Assembly: GCF_002750855.1 (NCBI RefSeq) | Contig: NZ_NWUC01000007.1 | Span: 1 to 64,000, forward strand | Source: Neopararhizobium haloflavum | Lineage (GTDB): Bacteria > Pseudomonadota > Alphaproteobacteria > Rhizobiales > Rhizobiaceae | Direction of reading: 5' to 3' | DNA length: 64,000 bases | Shown here: positions 1 to 8,475 of the stretch, one piece after another | Numbering within the stretch: position 1 is the first letter of the stretch | Layout of the letters: each line of letters starts with the position of its first letter | The notes under the pieces: generated by a model | The model's database searches: none | What the model was told of the DNA's origin: nothing | The model's input: the letters and a program-made list of their open reading frames with translations, nothing else | Translations under genes and position numbers: made by a program

Positions 1-249
1 GCGCTCCCGTATACCCGTCACATTTTTCATTGCCAGCCCTCAACCATCCCTGTGGATGGTAAATGGATGCTTCATTCAAAATATCAAGCATGGCGTCACC
101 ATTTCGCGCTCGAAGCTCAGCGACCACCTGAACGGCCCTTTTCCCAGTCCGCCGCCGATTCCCGCTTCCCACCCCACAATGGCCGAAGTAGCCTATCAGA
201 GCGCATGCCGTGAGCGGCCATCCGCGCTCAGTCGGATGGCCGTTCTACG

Positions 250-744
250 TCAGATTTGGGTCCGTTCGGCCAAAAGCAGTGCGCCCTCTACATCGACGCC
301 GAGGGACCGCACCGTGTTCTCGATCCTGGAGTGGGCAAGCAAGTTTTGGATGGCCCGGATGGTGCCCGTCGCCCTGTAGATCATTGATGCCTTGGTGCAA
401 CGGAGTGAGTGTGTTCCATACTCGTCCGAACGCAGACCAATCGCGGTCACCTATTCGTCGACTAGGCGCGCGAATTGCCTTGTGCTCATATGGCGGGAGT
501 GATCCACCCAGCGCGGAAACGCATAGTCTTCGACGGATCCTCCACGTCGTTCGAGCCAAGCTAGACGGCTGGCTCTGACGTCGGTTGTGATTTCGAACTG
601 GACTGGCCGCCCCGTCTTTAACTGAACAACGATCGCGCGAGTTCTGATCTCCGCCCCAACGACCACATCGCGGATCCTGATCCTGACTAGGGCACAGACA
701 CGAAGCTTGCTGTCGATTGATCGGCCGAGAGAGAAACACTCCGG
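250..744 (-). pseudogene. Tyrosine recombinase (phage-type integrase) remnant with in-frame amber stop
   Basis: The minus-strand frame reads as the C-terminal catalytic half of a tyrosine recombinase: a SIDSKLR..LVRIRIRD-like segment, KTGRPVQFE, STRQFARLVD, then GTHSLRCTKASMIY and the LLAHSRIENTVRSLG box that holds the catalytic His and Tyr region in this family. At 451-453 a TAG interrupts the frame between LVDE and VTAIGL. Family members known to me have Trp here, so a single TGG to TAG change is likely. The N-terminal DNA-binding part is missing: similarity fades near 744. It is therefore both truncated and nonsense-mutated, a relic of an earlier integration rather than the enzyme that moved this island. 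Confidence 0.75.
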
Positions 745-859
745 GACACTACCGCTTGGGGGCGAAACGGGACTGTCCAGTTTTGGATCACGATGAGCGA
801 ATAGCTGCCATCAAGCACGGGCCAGCCTCAACGACGCCATTGTCGTTCGGCAGCAACGC

Positions 860-1426
860 TCAAGCTCCAGTTGCCGGATAGACAACTGTACCATCCTCGC
901 GGAAGACGGCTCCCGGCGTTGGAGTGGCAAGCTCGGTCCGCCCCTTGCCCATGAGGTGAAACACGCCTTTGCCGCATGCCAGGAGATGATCCGCAAGGAG
1001 ACGTCGATGACATCGCCACCAGACGGCTTCGGAGCACATAATCGCGCAGGGTCGCTCCGCCCCCAGTTTGATCAGGCGATCGAAACCTTCCCGGAATTCC
1101 TCCGATAGTGCGTAGTCCGCATAATTTTGGAAGCTCTTGTTGCGCCAGACACCGTTCACTTCGGCCGGAATGGCCCCCACCTTGCCACGGCGACCGCCGA
1201 GCCGTGTCAGATGTTCATAGGCGATCTGCACTTCGTTAAGCGACAAGGCGAGGCTATCTCCGTTGAACTGCGGATAGTTCCGCGACCCCGGCAACCGCCG
1301 CACATCAGCAACGATGCCAACATTGGCATCGCGTAGGATCTGGATGAACTCTTCGATGCTGCGGTTCGAGTGACCAACCGTGAAGAAGGAAATTTCGCCT
1401 GTCCCGTTCATGTGCTGCAAAGTCAT
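860..1426 (-). CDS. DUF488 family protein
   Basis: The 188-residue protein opens with FFTVGHSNRSIEEF and later has the MCSEAVWWRCHR motif, the two hallmarks of the DUF488 family. That family's conserved Cys and His residues suggest an enzyme or nucleic-acid-associated role, but its function is not established. The length suits the long DUF488 subtype. The ATG at 1426 is used; a second ATG five codons in (1411) is possible because neither has a strong ribosome site. The gene stands alone on the minus strand between the recombinase remnant and a small lysine-rich protein, within accessory DNA. Confidence 0.8.
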   Translation of the reverse strand: MTLQHMNGTGEISFFTVGHSNRSIEEFIQILRDANVGIVADVRRLPGSRNYPQFNGDSLALSLNEVQIAYEHLTRLGGRRGKVGAIPAEVNGVWRNKSFQNYADYALSEEFREGFDRLIKLGAERPCAIMCSEAVWWRCHRRLLADHLLACGKGVFHLMGKGRTELATPTPGAVFREDGTVVYPATGA

Positions 1427-1722
1427 GTCCGGATTACGCCGCCGCTCCCCAGTTTGTTCCCACAGCCGGCCGTTCAGTTCTCTGGACTACAACAAGCGAC
1501 GCAGTTGAGAACCCGATCGCGGACCATGAGGTTTGGCCTTCCGCACCATTCGCAGGGTATGGGTCTCGACATCCGCTTGCCCTTAGTCGGGGATTCCGCA
1601 GGCCGGGCACTACGCAGAAAGCCGATTGGCCAGCGCAGAGGCAAGGCGTTCAAGCGTCGCCATCGGGGTCAGATTCCTATGGTTGCGCATTCGGTCTGGA
1701 ACAGACCCCGGCCGTCATTCGA

Positions 1723-1971
1723 TTGATCCCGCTGCGTGTCGAGCATGCCGCCTATGAGGCCGCACTGATCGAACGGCGCACGCCGGGGTTCTTCTCGAAG
1801 ACGTACACCGCCGCCGAGCGGAAGGTGCTGACTCAGGTGAAGGGCATCAAGTGGACCGTCGTTGGCGATGCCAAGGGCGAGACCGTCAATGTGCCGATGT
1901 CGACGACGATCTTCGGTATCCTGGCGCCGCTGCTCGTGCCGGATGACCTGCCGGCGATCATGGTGGTTTAG
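1723..1971 (+). CDS. Hypothetical protein or gene fragment
   Basis: An 82-codon plus-strand frame starts at TTG. It has a plausible composition, an N-terminal charged stretch (RVEHAAYEAALIERRTPGFF) and a hydrophobic C-terminus. The frame stays open some way upstream without a better start, so this may be the 3' fragment of a longer broken gene. I do not recognise the family and see no strong ribosome site. It lies between DUF488 and the small lysine-rich gene, in DNA with other decayed genes. It could be non-coding. Confidence 0.25.
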   Translation: MIPLRVEHAAYEAALIERRTPGFFSKTYTAAERKVLTQVKGIKWTVVGDAKGETVNVPMSTTIFGILAPLLVPDDLPAIMVV

Positions 1972-1988
1972 GCGCGGCTCACACCGCG

Positions 1989-2111
1989 CTACTTCTGCTT
2001 CTTGTGCTCGCCGAGAAGGTCCTTCTGAGACGGCGCCGCGGCTGTCGTCTTCGGCTTCTCCTTCTTCGGCTTTCGCGCTTCCTTGTTACCCTTTTGCTGA
2101 CCCTTGGCCAT
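1989..2111 (-). CDS. Small lysine-rich conserved protein (MAKGQQ family)
   Basis: A 40-residue very basic protein begins MAKGQQKGNKEARKPKKEKP and ends in HKKQK. Short proteins with this opening are widespread in rhizobia and relatives and are annotated only as hypothetical. The composition (about one third Lys/Arg, no hydrophobic core) suggests a disordered, nucleic-acid-binding or ribosome-associated peptide; this is inference. The start is set by homology memory at the ATG at 2111, although the frame is open further upstream. It looks like a genuine gene despite its size. Confidence 0.7.
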   Translation of the reverse strand: MAKGQQKGNKEARKPKKEKPKTTAAAPSQKDLLGEHKKQK

Positions 2112-2659
2112 GTTCGTTTTCCTGGTGGCGGCCGACACGAGAGCGCCGGCATCGGAAGCATGATCGCATGAGCTCGTGGTAGCGCCTACGGAAATCGGAA
2201 GACTGCAGAATGGAAGACTGGAACGCGACAGCCATAAATGTGGATGGCGCGCTGCGCGAGATCGGAGGTGTGAGCCAGCCCAATGGCTACCCGGTGATGT
2301 TGCGGAAAGTTGTGATTGTGGGAGGTCAGCCATCGTACCCGGCATCCGGCACAATGACCATCATCTGCCACGACCTCATCGGGTTCGAGACGGTGCAGGA
2401 GATGCGGGACATCAACGGGACGCTCAACCGCCAGACCAAGCGCACGATCACGACAACGCGACAGGCACAATGCCGCACGATGACGATATAATCGTGGCAG
2501 GGACCACCAAGGCGACGCCGAGGCAGGCGACGATACGGCTTGGCTCGCCATCATGGCAGTGCATCTGTTGGCGCGGGGGGGTGCTCTATGAGATTGAACG
2601 GACCAACTAGCTGTCGATTCGAGCAACAAACCAGCCGGCCATCAAGCCAAATCGGGTCG
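2112..2659. other. Intergenic stretch without a supported gene
   Basis: Several frames of 80 to 150 codons are open here on both strands, including 2210-2491 on the plus strand. None shows a family motif, a good ribosome site or an advantage over the overlapping alternatives. The segment may hold decayed coding DNA. It separates the small lysine-rich gene from the end of the diguanylate cyclase gene. Confidence 0.5.
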
Positions 2660-3610
2660 CTATTCAGCCGGCTCTTCGGACACGATGCATCGGCGGCCCG
2701 ATGCCTTTGCCTGATACAGCAAACGGTCTGCCGTGCTAAGGGTATGATCCAGTGTCCTGTCCGGCCGCCTGTCCGGCCGCACGGAGCAGATCCCGGTTGA
2801 AAAACTGCACGAGTAGTCGGGGGCTTGGGCGAACCGAATGCTTCCAATGTCTTTTAATATAGCCTGCAGGCGTAAAGTGGCATCGGCAACCGAGCAATTG
2901 GGCAAAAACAGAAGGAACTCTTCGCCGCCCATTCTTCCGAAAAGGTCCTGGAGCCGAATGCCGCTAACGAAACGCCGACAGAATTCGATAAGGACGACGT
3001 CGCCAAAATCGTGGCCATACCGGTCGTTCACATCTTTGAAGCGATCAATGTCGATGAGAGCAATGGCATGCTCACCAAAAGTTTCCTCTTGAAGCCTTTG
3101 AGATAGCCAGTCTCTCAAAGTTTTCATGACGTAACGCCTATTGGCGACGTCCGTCAGTTCATCTGTCCAGGATGCGCGGCGTGCTTCATCGCGCTCCACG
3201 CGGATGTTGCGTCCCGGCGCCTTCAGAGCAGTGATCTCACTGGCGACTAAAACCAGGAAGCCCTTGAGATCCAATGTCTCAGTGATCCAGAAGATCCGTC
3301 CATCCACCATTTCTGCTTCAAAAGCGCGGTGGGGAACTGTGCCACGGCGAGCATCAGCAGCGGTAAGCCAGGCCTCTATATCGTCTGTCTCGATCAGCGG
3401 GCCGCGGCGATGAATGAAGTTCTGGCGCATGAACTCGTGCCAGTACGGTCTCTGCGCAGGATCACAGAAGTAAACCTCTCGAAATGAGGCGTTCGCGAGA
3501 ATGAGGCGGTCGCTAGCATCGAACACGGCTATCAGGTTCGGATTGGACCCTAGCAGGAGATCCAGGTTATACGTTGATATCGAAACAGGGGGAGAAATGT
3601 GCATTTGCAT
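2660..3610 (-). CDS. PAS-like/GGDEF diguanylate cyclase
   Basis: This is predicted to make cyclic di-GMP from two GTP. Residues about 15-130 form a PAS-like sensor (LLGSNPNLIAVFDASDRLILAN). The GGDEF domain begins near 148 (DELTDVANRRY), contains DIDRFKDVND near 187, and carries the active-site variant GGEEF at 228-232. RLQD at 219-222, five residues before it, matches the product-inhibition I-site, so an active, feedback-controlled enzyme is expected. The ATG at 3610 is chosen because GGAGAGG sits six bases before it; an upstream ATG at 3685 would overlap the preceding EAL gene. No membrane segment is seen, so it is probably cytosolic. It follows the EAL gene by 46 bases in the same direction, indicating co-transcription. 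Confidence 0.9.
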   Translation of the reverse strand: MQMHISPPVSISTYNLDLLLGSNPNLIAVFDASDRLILANASFREVYFCDPAQRPYWHEFMRQNFIHRRGPLIETDDIEAWLTAADARRGTVPHRAFEAEMVDGRIFWITETLDLKGFLVLVASEITALKAPGRNIRVERDEARRASWTDELTDVANRRYVMKTLRDWLSQRLQEETFGEHAIALIDIDRFKDVNDRYGHDFGDVVLIEFCRRFVSGIRLQDLFGRMGGEEFLLFLPNCSVADATLRLQAILKDIGSIRFAQAPDYSCSFSTGICSVRPDRRPDRTLDHTLSTADRLLYQAKASGRRCIVSEEPAE

Positions 3611-3656
3611 CAGAACCTCTCCAGAATTTTCGAGACAGCCGGCCGCATCCACTAGG

Positions 3657-4427
3657 TCAGTAAGTTGACGCACGGGCAGAGCCACGGATGTGGACAGGCG
3701 TGGCTAAACTTTCGAATGCCGGTTTTGCCAGAAGATAGCCCTGCACGAGGGAAACGCCGAAATCGCGCAAAACCTCAAGCTCTGCAAACGTCTCTACGCC
3801 CTCGCAAAGCGGTGTGATGCCCAAGTCGCGCAGAAGATTGAGCGTATGCTTGACCACAGCGCGTTTGACCGGGTCCGTATCGATGCCTCGGACGAGACCC
3901 ATGTCCAGTTTCACAATGTCCGGCTGAAACTGTGTAAGCAACGCCAGGCCGGCGTGGCCCGCCCCGAAATCGTCAATCGCGGTACTAAATCCCATGGCAC
4001 GATAGGTGCGCAGAATGTGAAGGACGTGTTTGGTGTCGAGCTGTTCGTTCTCGGTGAACTCGAATATGATCCGATCGAGTGGGAAGCCGACTTTCATGGC
4101 AGTTTCAAGTGTAAGTCGGATGCACGCGCGTGGCTCATAAACGGCATTGGGCATAAAATTGATCGAAAGCTTGGTCGGGCTGTCACGGTGATAGAGCCTT
4201 GCTGCCAGTTGAATAGCCTTCACTCGACACTGCTGATCAAAGGCATATCTGTTATTCTGATCAACTTGGCATAGAACGGTCGCTGCGCCTTGGCCTTGCG
4301 GTCCACGGACGAGAGCTTCATGGGCGAAGACGATGCCGTTATCGAGGTCTACGATCGGCTGGAACGCCATCGAAAAAGACAGATCGATCTCATGTCCGTC
4401 GCGGCAGCCTTCACACAGCCTCGCCAT
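3657..4427 (-). CDS. EAL-domain cyclic di-GMP phosphodiesterase
   Basis: A stand-alone EAL protein of 256 residues predicted to hydrolyse c-di-GMP to pGpG. The metal and catalytic residues appear intact: EAL at 37-39, Asn90 (SIN), Glu123 (EFTE), Asp152-Asp153 (DDFGAGH), Lys173 (KLD), Glu209 (EGVE) and Gln229 (VQGY). The N-terminus has CEGC at residues 5-8, a possible metal or redox site seen in some single-domain EAL proteins. It has no membrane segment. It is the first gene of a two-gene unit with the diguanylate cyclase downstream, so synthesis and breakdown of the same messenger are encoded together inside an island. Confidence 0.9.
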   Translation of the reverse strand: MARLCEGCRDGHEIDLSFSMAFQPIVDLDNGIVFAHEALVRGPQGQGAATVLCQVDQNNRYAFDQQCRVKAIQLAARLYHRDSPTKLSINFMPNAVYEPRACIRLTLETAMKVGFPLDRIIFEFTENEQLDTKHVLHILRTYRAMGFSTAIDDFGAGHAGLALLTQFQPDIVKLDMGLVRGIDTDPVKRAVVKHTLNLLRDLGITPLCEGVETFAELEVLRDFGVSLVQGYLLAKPAFESLATPVHIRGSARASTY

Positions 4428-4924
4428 TCGACAATGTCCCTTGTCCCTGTAAAGATCGAGATCCTAGTCGTTGATTGTTAAGAAACTGATGCTGTTGGCG
4501 CGATCGATAGGCTGGAATTGGCGCGCTAAGCTGCCTCAACGCAAACTAGAACGGCTGCAGCACCGAGCGGAGATCGATTTCCGCTTTGCACTCAGTGTTC
4601 AAGCAAGGTTGACGTTCGCTTGCGCCCGAAGGGTTAGGCGAAGGCAAACGCTCTTCTCTCGATCGGGGCAACAGCGATCGCGTTTGCTCAAAAGGGGTGC
4701 AGCAGATGTGTCGATGGCAGCGCTCCCTCCGCGACTGGCTCCACCTTCAGATGCGCTCGGATTTATCAATTCTCCCGAGGATATGGGGGAAGTCTCCCAA
4801 CGTAGATACTGTGGCGCCGTCTCACCCCCTAACCTCGATTGTGATTTAGAGGACGCGCTGCGTTCGCAAAGTCTGGAAGTCTTCGACCTCGGCGGCCTGC
4901 TCCCGATTCACGCAGCGAGATCCG
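4428..4924. other. Intergenic stretch, promoter region of the EAL gene
   Basis: About 500 bases lie between the end of the methyltransferase gene and the start of the EAL gene. A plus-strand frame at 4471-4986 is open but overlaps the methyltransferase gene antisense and shows no family motif. I see no RNA gene or clear operator. It presumably holds the promoter of the EAL-GGDEF pair. Confidence 0.5.
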
Positions 4925-5512
4925 CTAGCCGTGTCTTACTGCGACAAGGACCGAAACCGAATATCGCGCTGTACGAGTTGATCTAACCAGCAACAATCTC
5001 TTTCCGAGTAACCTTACGAAATCGCAATGCGCTTGTTCGGGACGTACCGTGGCATCGGTAAAATTGACATGATGGTGCAGAACCACAACTCGTCCGCCAA
5101 GGGCTAGGCGCTTTAAGAGTTCTCTTGCCAGAAAAGTGTAGGCGCTGCGGTGAAGATAGTAGACGATCTCTGAAACGACGATCAGATCAAACTGCTGCTT
5201 TGGCATGCCGTAAGGTAACTCTCCGTGTATCAGCCGCAAACGATCTGCATCGGTCAAACGCGCCCTTGCCTGTGCGATCGCGGTCGTCGAGCTATCCAGC
5301 GCGGTCAGGCGCAACGCGCATCTCAACAGAGCCTGCGTTGTAACGCCGTTTGCACAGGCAAGCTCAAGCACCCGGCCTCTGCATCTCAAACCTATATGAT
5401 TTAGCAAGATCTTACGCTTGTGCGCTTCGAACGGCGACGATTCATATTCCCAAGGGTCAGGATTGCTTCGGAACAGATCTTCGAAGCCGTCGATGTCTAT
5501 GCGACCGGCCAT
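4925..5512 (-). CDS. NodS-like SAM-dependent methyltransferase
   Basis: A class I SAM methyltransferase of 195 residues. The N-terminal FRSNPDPWEYESSPFEAHKR resembles the start of NodS-type methyltransferases. Motif I is VLELACANG at 48-56, an acidic residue follows in LTALDSST near 74, and FDLIVVSEIVYYL is near 108-120. NodS N-methylates the deacetylated glucosamine of nodulation factors; here the substrate is unknown. The start overlaps the end of the PIG-L deacetylase gene by 16 bases, so translation is probably coupled. It is the last gene of a four-gene minus-strand operon. In similar clusters deacetylase and methyltransferase can be fused, which would agree with consecutive steps; that is recollection, not shown here. 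Confidence 0.85.
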   Translation of the reverse strand: MAGRIDIDGFEDLFRSNPDPWEYESSPFEAHKRKILLNHIGLRCRGRVLELACANGVTTQALLRCALRLTALDSSTTAIAQARARLTDADRLRLIHGELPYGMPKQQFDLIVVSEIVYYLHRSAYTFLARELLKRLALGGRVVVLHHHVNFTDATVRPEQAHCDFVRLLGKRLLLVRSTRTARYSVSVLVAVRHG

Positions 5513-6213
5513 CGGCTCACCCAGTAGCTTTCGGTATCAACAACCAAGCGTGCAATTGTCTTTGAAGACAGAACGAAACCGCTCGGGTCGTCATCGACCA
5601 CCATACCCATCTGGGACCGATGCGCTGCAAGCGCGTGAAGCTTGATATCGACCACTTCGGAGATATCGAGCGTTGCATCGTCCACTTCTGCTTCTCCCGG
5701 CCAATCTTCCGGCCGCCCGCTTTCTTCGAGCCAGATCTGATATTCGAGGAAGGTGGTTTGCCTCCCGCTACGCCGCACAGCATCGGTTGCAATTTGCCAA
5801 CAGATGCGATGATCCGTGTGCGGATCCCGTCGCCATGGCACGATAACGGTCTTGAATTTCGACACTGAGACGAGATCAGAGACGAAATCTACCACATCAG
5901 CATATTCGTTTTGGCCTGGGACAGGCATCCGGCCATCTCGCAGTTTGAGAAAAGAGCTTGGCTGATTTTTCGCGCCGAGACGCCGCAACGCCTCCTGAGC
6001 CTCTGCCGCTCTGATGTCAGCCATGAGGTCGGGAGTATACTTCTTGGATGCGGGATGCGAGGCGCTGCCATCGGTAACGAACAACGTGTGCACCTTGATT
6101 CCGACCTTCATGGCCAGCGCGATTAAGCCGCCACATCCAAGCGTTTCATCGTCGGGATGAGGCGCAACGACGAGGATCGGTTCGCCGAGGTCGGTCACGA
6201 CAAATCGGCTCAT
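5497..6213 (-). CDS. PIG-L family (LmbE-like) deacetylase
   Basis: A 238-residue zinc-dependent N-deacetylase. PHPDDE at residues 18-23 gives the metal-binding His19 and Asp22 with the catalytic Asp21, and HTDH at 132-135 gives the second His motif. Family members such as MshB and PIG-L remove acetyl from GlcNAc-containing molecules. The ATG at 6213 is chosen because it overlaps the TGA of the preceding acyl-CoA dehydrogenase-like gene (ATGA), the typical coupling signature, although the frame is open ten codons further up. There is no signal peptide, so it is cytosolic. The neighbours suggest that it deacetylates the product of the glycosyltransferase before methylation. Confidence 0.88.
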   Translation of the reverse strand: MSRFVVTDLGEPILVVAPHPDDETLGCGGLIALAMKVGIKVHTLFVTDGSASHPASKKYTPDLMADIRAAEAQEALRRLGAKNQPSSFLKLRDGRMPVPGQNEYADVVDFVSDLVSVSKFKTVIVPWRRDPHTDHRICWQIATDAVRRSGRQTTFLEYQIWLEESGRPEDWPGEAEVDDATLDISEVVDIKLHALAAHRSQMGMVVDDDPSGFVLSSKTIARLVVDTESYWVSRWPVA

Positions 6214-7265
6214 GGCGTGGCGCGTCCAAGCCCCGGGGCCCACTCAAGGTCAGCGACCGACTTCCCGAGGACGTCCGCCGCCCCATCGGGGTTAGGCTGC
6301 CTCAAATAGGTGCGCAGGTCGCGAACCAGCCTCTCCAGCGGATGGGGCGCGATCATACCGGCGGCGCCCACGGACTTTTCGGCCAGATCGAGGACGAGCA
6401 TGGCTGCGTTTTCGACCACGCCGCGTGCAGCCGCCGTCGATGGGATCACTGTCTTCGCAAGCTTCGGCTGCCGCCACTCTCTTCCTACCCGATCAAGCCA
6501 CAGATATCCGGTCTCGACGGCGATCGCCATTTTCGCCAGTCGCTGTTGCTGAAGACGATCTTCACATCTGGACAAGCGTCTCAAATGGTCGAGCGTGACA
6601 TCCAGGATCGCATGCATGCCACCCACCTGAACTGCGACGAAGCGGATCGCTCCAGCGGATATCAAGGGCTCGCTCGTATAATCCCCTGGAAATCCGATGG
6701 CCCAATCGTCCTCTAGAACCACACCGCTGAAATCGACGACGTGGCTACCGGAAGATCGCATGCCCATGGGCTTCCACCATGAACGGTCGATCGAGAGGTT
6801 CTCGATTGGAACGAGCCACATCATGCGTTCCGCCATGCTTCCGGTAGTAACGATCGCATGGCTCAACCGATCGACGCCGGACGCGAAATTCTTTTTGCCG
6901 GACAGCACTCCATTCTCGATTACCAACGGCTCCTGAGGGGCGTCTGTGTTCCAAACACCAAACGTACCACCTGCCGCTAGCAGCCGCTCCGCTCTTTCCA
7001 ACGCAGCACCGCGCGAAAATTGGCGAGCGAGGATGACCGCGTTGACGTGTCCTTCGTAAAGACGGCCTGTGCTCATATCTCCGCGGCCGACTGCGGCAAG
7101 AAGCCTAAGCAGTTCAGGCGTTGCCTCCGTCTTCACCGGCGGCTGCGCGATAAGACCAGCGGCCTCCAGTGCCTCAAATGCAGCCTCTGGAAAGCTGCCC
7201 TGAGCATCGCATACAGCAGACTCCACGTTGATTGCCTTGGTCAAGCTCGCCAAATCATACGACAC
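6210..7265 (-). CDS. Acyl-CoA dehydrogenase family protein
   Basis: A 351-residue protein with an acyl-CoA dehydrogenase fold: an N-terminal helical part (FEALEAAGLIAQPP), a middle region with RQFSRGAALERAERLLAAGGTFGVWNT and GKKNFASGVDRLSHAIVT, and a C-terminal helical domain. It is shorter than typical enzymes (about 380) and I cannot point to the catalytic Glu with certainty, so a flavin-dependent oxidation of an acyl or amine group is only a family-level prediction. The GTG at 7265 is preferred: GGAGA lies nine bases upstream and the start overlaps the glycosyltransferase stop by 11 bases. Longer starts would run deep into that gene. Confidence 0.75.
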   Translation of the reverse strand: MSYDLASLTKAINVESAVCDAQGSFPEAAFEALEAAGLIAQPPVKTEATPELLRLLAAVGRGDMSTGRLYEGHVNAVILARQFSRGAALERAERLLAAGGTFGVWNTDAPQEPLVIENGVLSGKKNFASGVDRLSHAIVTTGSMAERMMWLVPIENLSIDRSWWKPMGMRSSGSHVVDFSGVVLEDDWAIGFPGDYTSEPLISAGAIRFVAVQVGGMHAILDVTLDHLRRLSRCEDRLQQQRLAKMAIAVETGYLWLDRVGREWRQPKLAKTVIPSTAAARGVVENAAMLVLDLAEKSVGAAGMIAPHPLERLVRDLRTYLRQPNPDGAADVLGKSVADLEWAPGLGRATP

Positions 7266-8475
7266 TTGCGAGTTCTCCGCTCGTATCCTTGTCGACGTAC
7301 CGGAACATCGCGCGTTGAAACTGCGAAACTGCGAACTCCACGGGAACTTCGCATGCATCTGGATTGTCCTTTGCCAGAACCTCGATGGCAGCTGCTCTTT
7401 CAGCGTGTTCACAGGACGGCGATCTCAGCCGTTTGATTCCTTCCGCCTGGAGCCGCGCCCGCAGCTTCAGCAAGTCGGCGGTACGCAGGTCCTTGCGAAG
7501 CAGGAATCGCGCGATGGTCTTATCAGGATCCTCCACGAGCAGCGGCTCGCCACGCTCCGCTTCGACTTTCCACCGTGCCAGGCTCTGGGACATACCTTGA
7601 GGCGCACGGCCGCATGTACGTGCAGAAACAGAAACCACCGCCTCCACGCTATGACGCACCAAGTAGCCAGATGCTCGCACCTTCGAGACGAAGGCAAGGT
7701 CTTCGCGATATGCGAGCGGATCAAGCCCACCCACTGCGGCGTAGACATCACTCCGAACGGCAATGCTCCCTGCCATCTCGAAAAGGTGGCGCGGCCAGGG
7801 GTCATGGTCGACGGGGTCGATGATTGATTCCAAGAGACTGCGGGCTTGGCAATAGGCACCGAAGGCGCGGCTTCGGTTGATCAGGGCGCCCCCCAGCGAC
7901 GCCTCTTCCGATGGGTCTGCCAAGATCATGCCAGTGACGAGATCCGCGCCTGTATGCGCAGCTCTCAGATTTGCGGCAACCCAGTCGTGATGCGGTTCGG
8001 CATCGGCGTCCGTCGTCATCAGCAGCACGGGTGAGGCCGACGGTGCCAACGTCAGTGCACGATGCATAGCTGTCTTACGCGCCATCCCGACGGTTGCGAT
8101 CTGAGGCGCAAAGTTCACTGTGTGCACTGTCAGGTCGACGTGGTTCGATCGACTCGCCAACTCTTTTGCCAACGCAGCCGACCCATCCGTCGAATTGTTG
8201 ATCAGGAGGAGGACCGAAAGCTTGTCTCCCGACGGCAGAGATTGCTGCTCTAAAGCCGCAAGAAGCCGTGGTAGGCGGGCCACTTCATTTCGCGCGGGGA
8301 TAGCCACGATGGGCTTCAGCGCCTGTGCGGATGGGTCGAACCAATTGCACGGTCTGCTAACAGGCCTCCCGTGACCGCAGCGACAGATGAGGCATGGCTC
8401 GACAGCTTTCATTCCATCGCTAATGCGATGAGCAGCCGCGCATGGTTTGACTGGGGAAACCGGCGTTGACATCAA
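7255..8475 (-). CDS. Family 2 glycosyltransferase
   Basis: First gene of the four-gene operon. The GT-A fold starts at about residue 54 with PIVAIPARNEVARL; INNSTDGS is near 92 and the nucleotide-sugar and metal-binding DADAE is at 156-160 (DxD). Further down are YREDLAFVSKVRASG and a basic acceptor region (SLARWKVEAERG). No membrane helices are obvious, unlike NodC-type synthases. The N-terminal 50 residues hold four cysteines (28, 31, 33, 43) in a CxxCxC arrangement that could bind metal, if translation starts at 8475; ATG codons at 8472 and 8412 (Met22) are alternatives. Donor and acceptor are unknown. Confidence 0.82.
   Translation of the reverse strand: MMSTPVSPVKPCAAAHRISDGMKAVEPCLICRCGHGRPVSRPCNWFDPSAQALKPIVAIPARNEVARLPRLLAALEQQSLPSGDKLSVLLLINNSTDGSAALAKELASRSNHVDLTVHTVNFAPQIATVGMARKTAMHRALTLAPSASPVLLMTTDADAEPHHDWVAANLRAAHTGADLVTGMILADPSEEASLGGALINRSRAFGAYCQARSLLESIIDPVDHDPWPRHLFEMAGSIAVRSDVYAAVGGLDPLAYREDLAFVSKVRASGYLVRHSVEAVVSVSARTCGRAPQGMSQSLARWKVEAERGEPLLVEDPDKTIARFLLRKDLRTADLLKLRARLQAEGIKRLRSPSCEHAERAAAIEVLAKDNPDACEVPVEFAVSQFQRAMFRYVDKDTSGELASVV

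Noticed and set aside
2210-2491. A 93-codon plus-strand frame as a possible small gene
   Set aside because: No recognisable family, overlapped by an equally long minus-strand frame, and no clear ribosome site.
4471-4986. A 171-codon plus-strand frame between the methyltransferase and EAL genes
   Set aside because: It overlaps the methyltransferase 3' end antisense and shows no conserved features.
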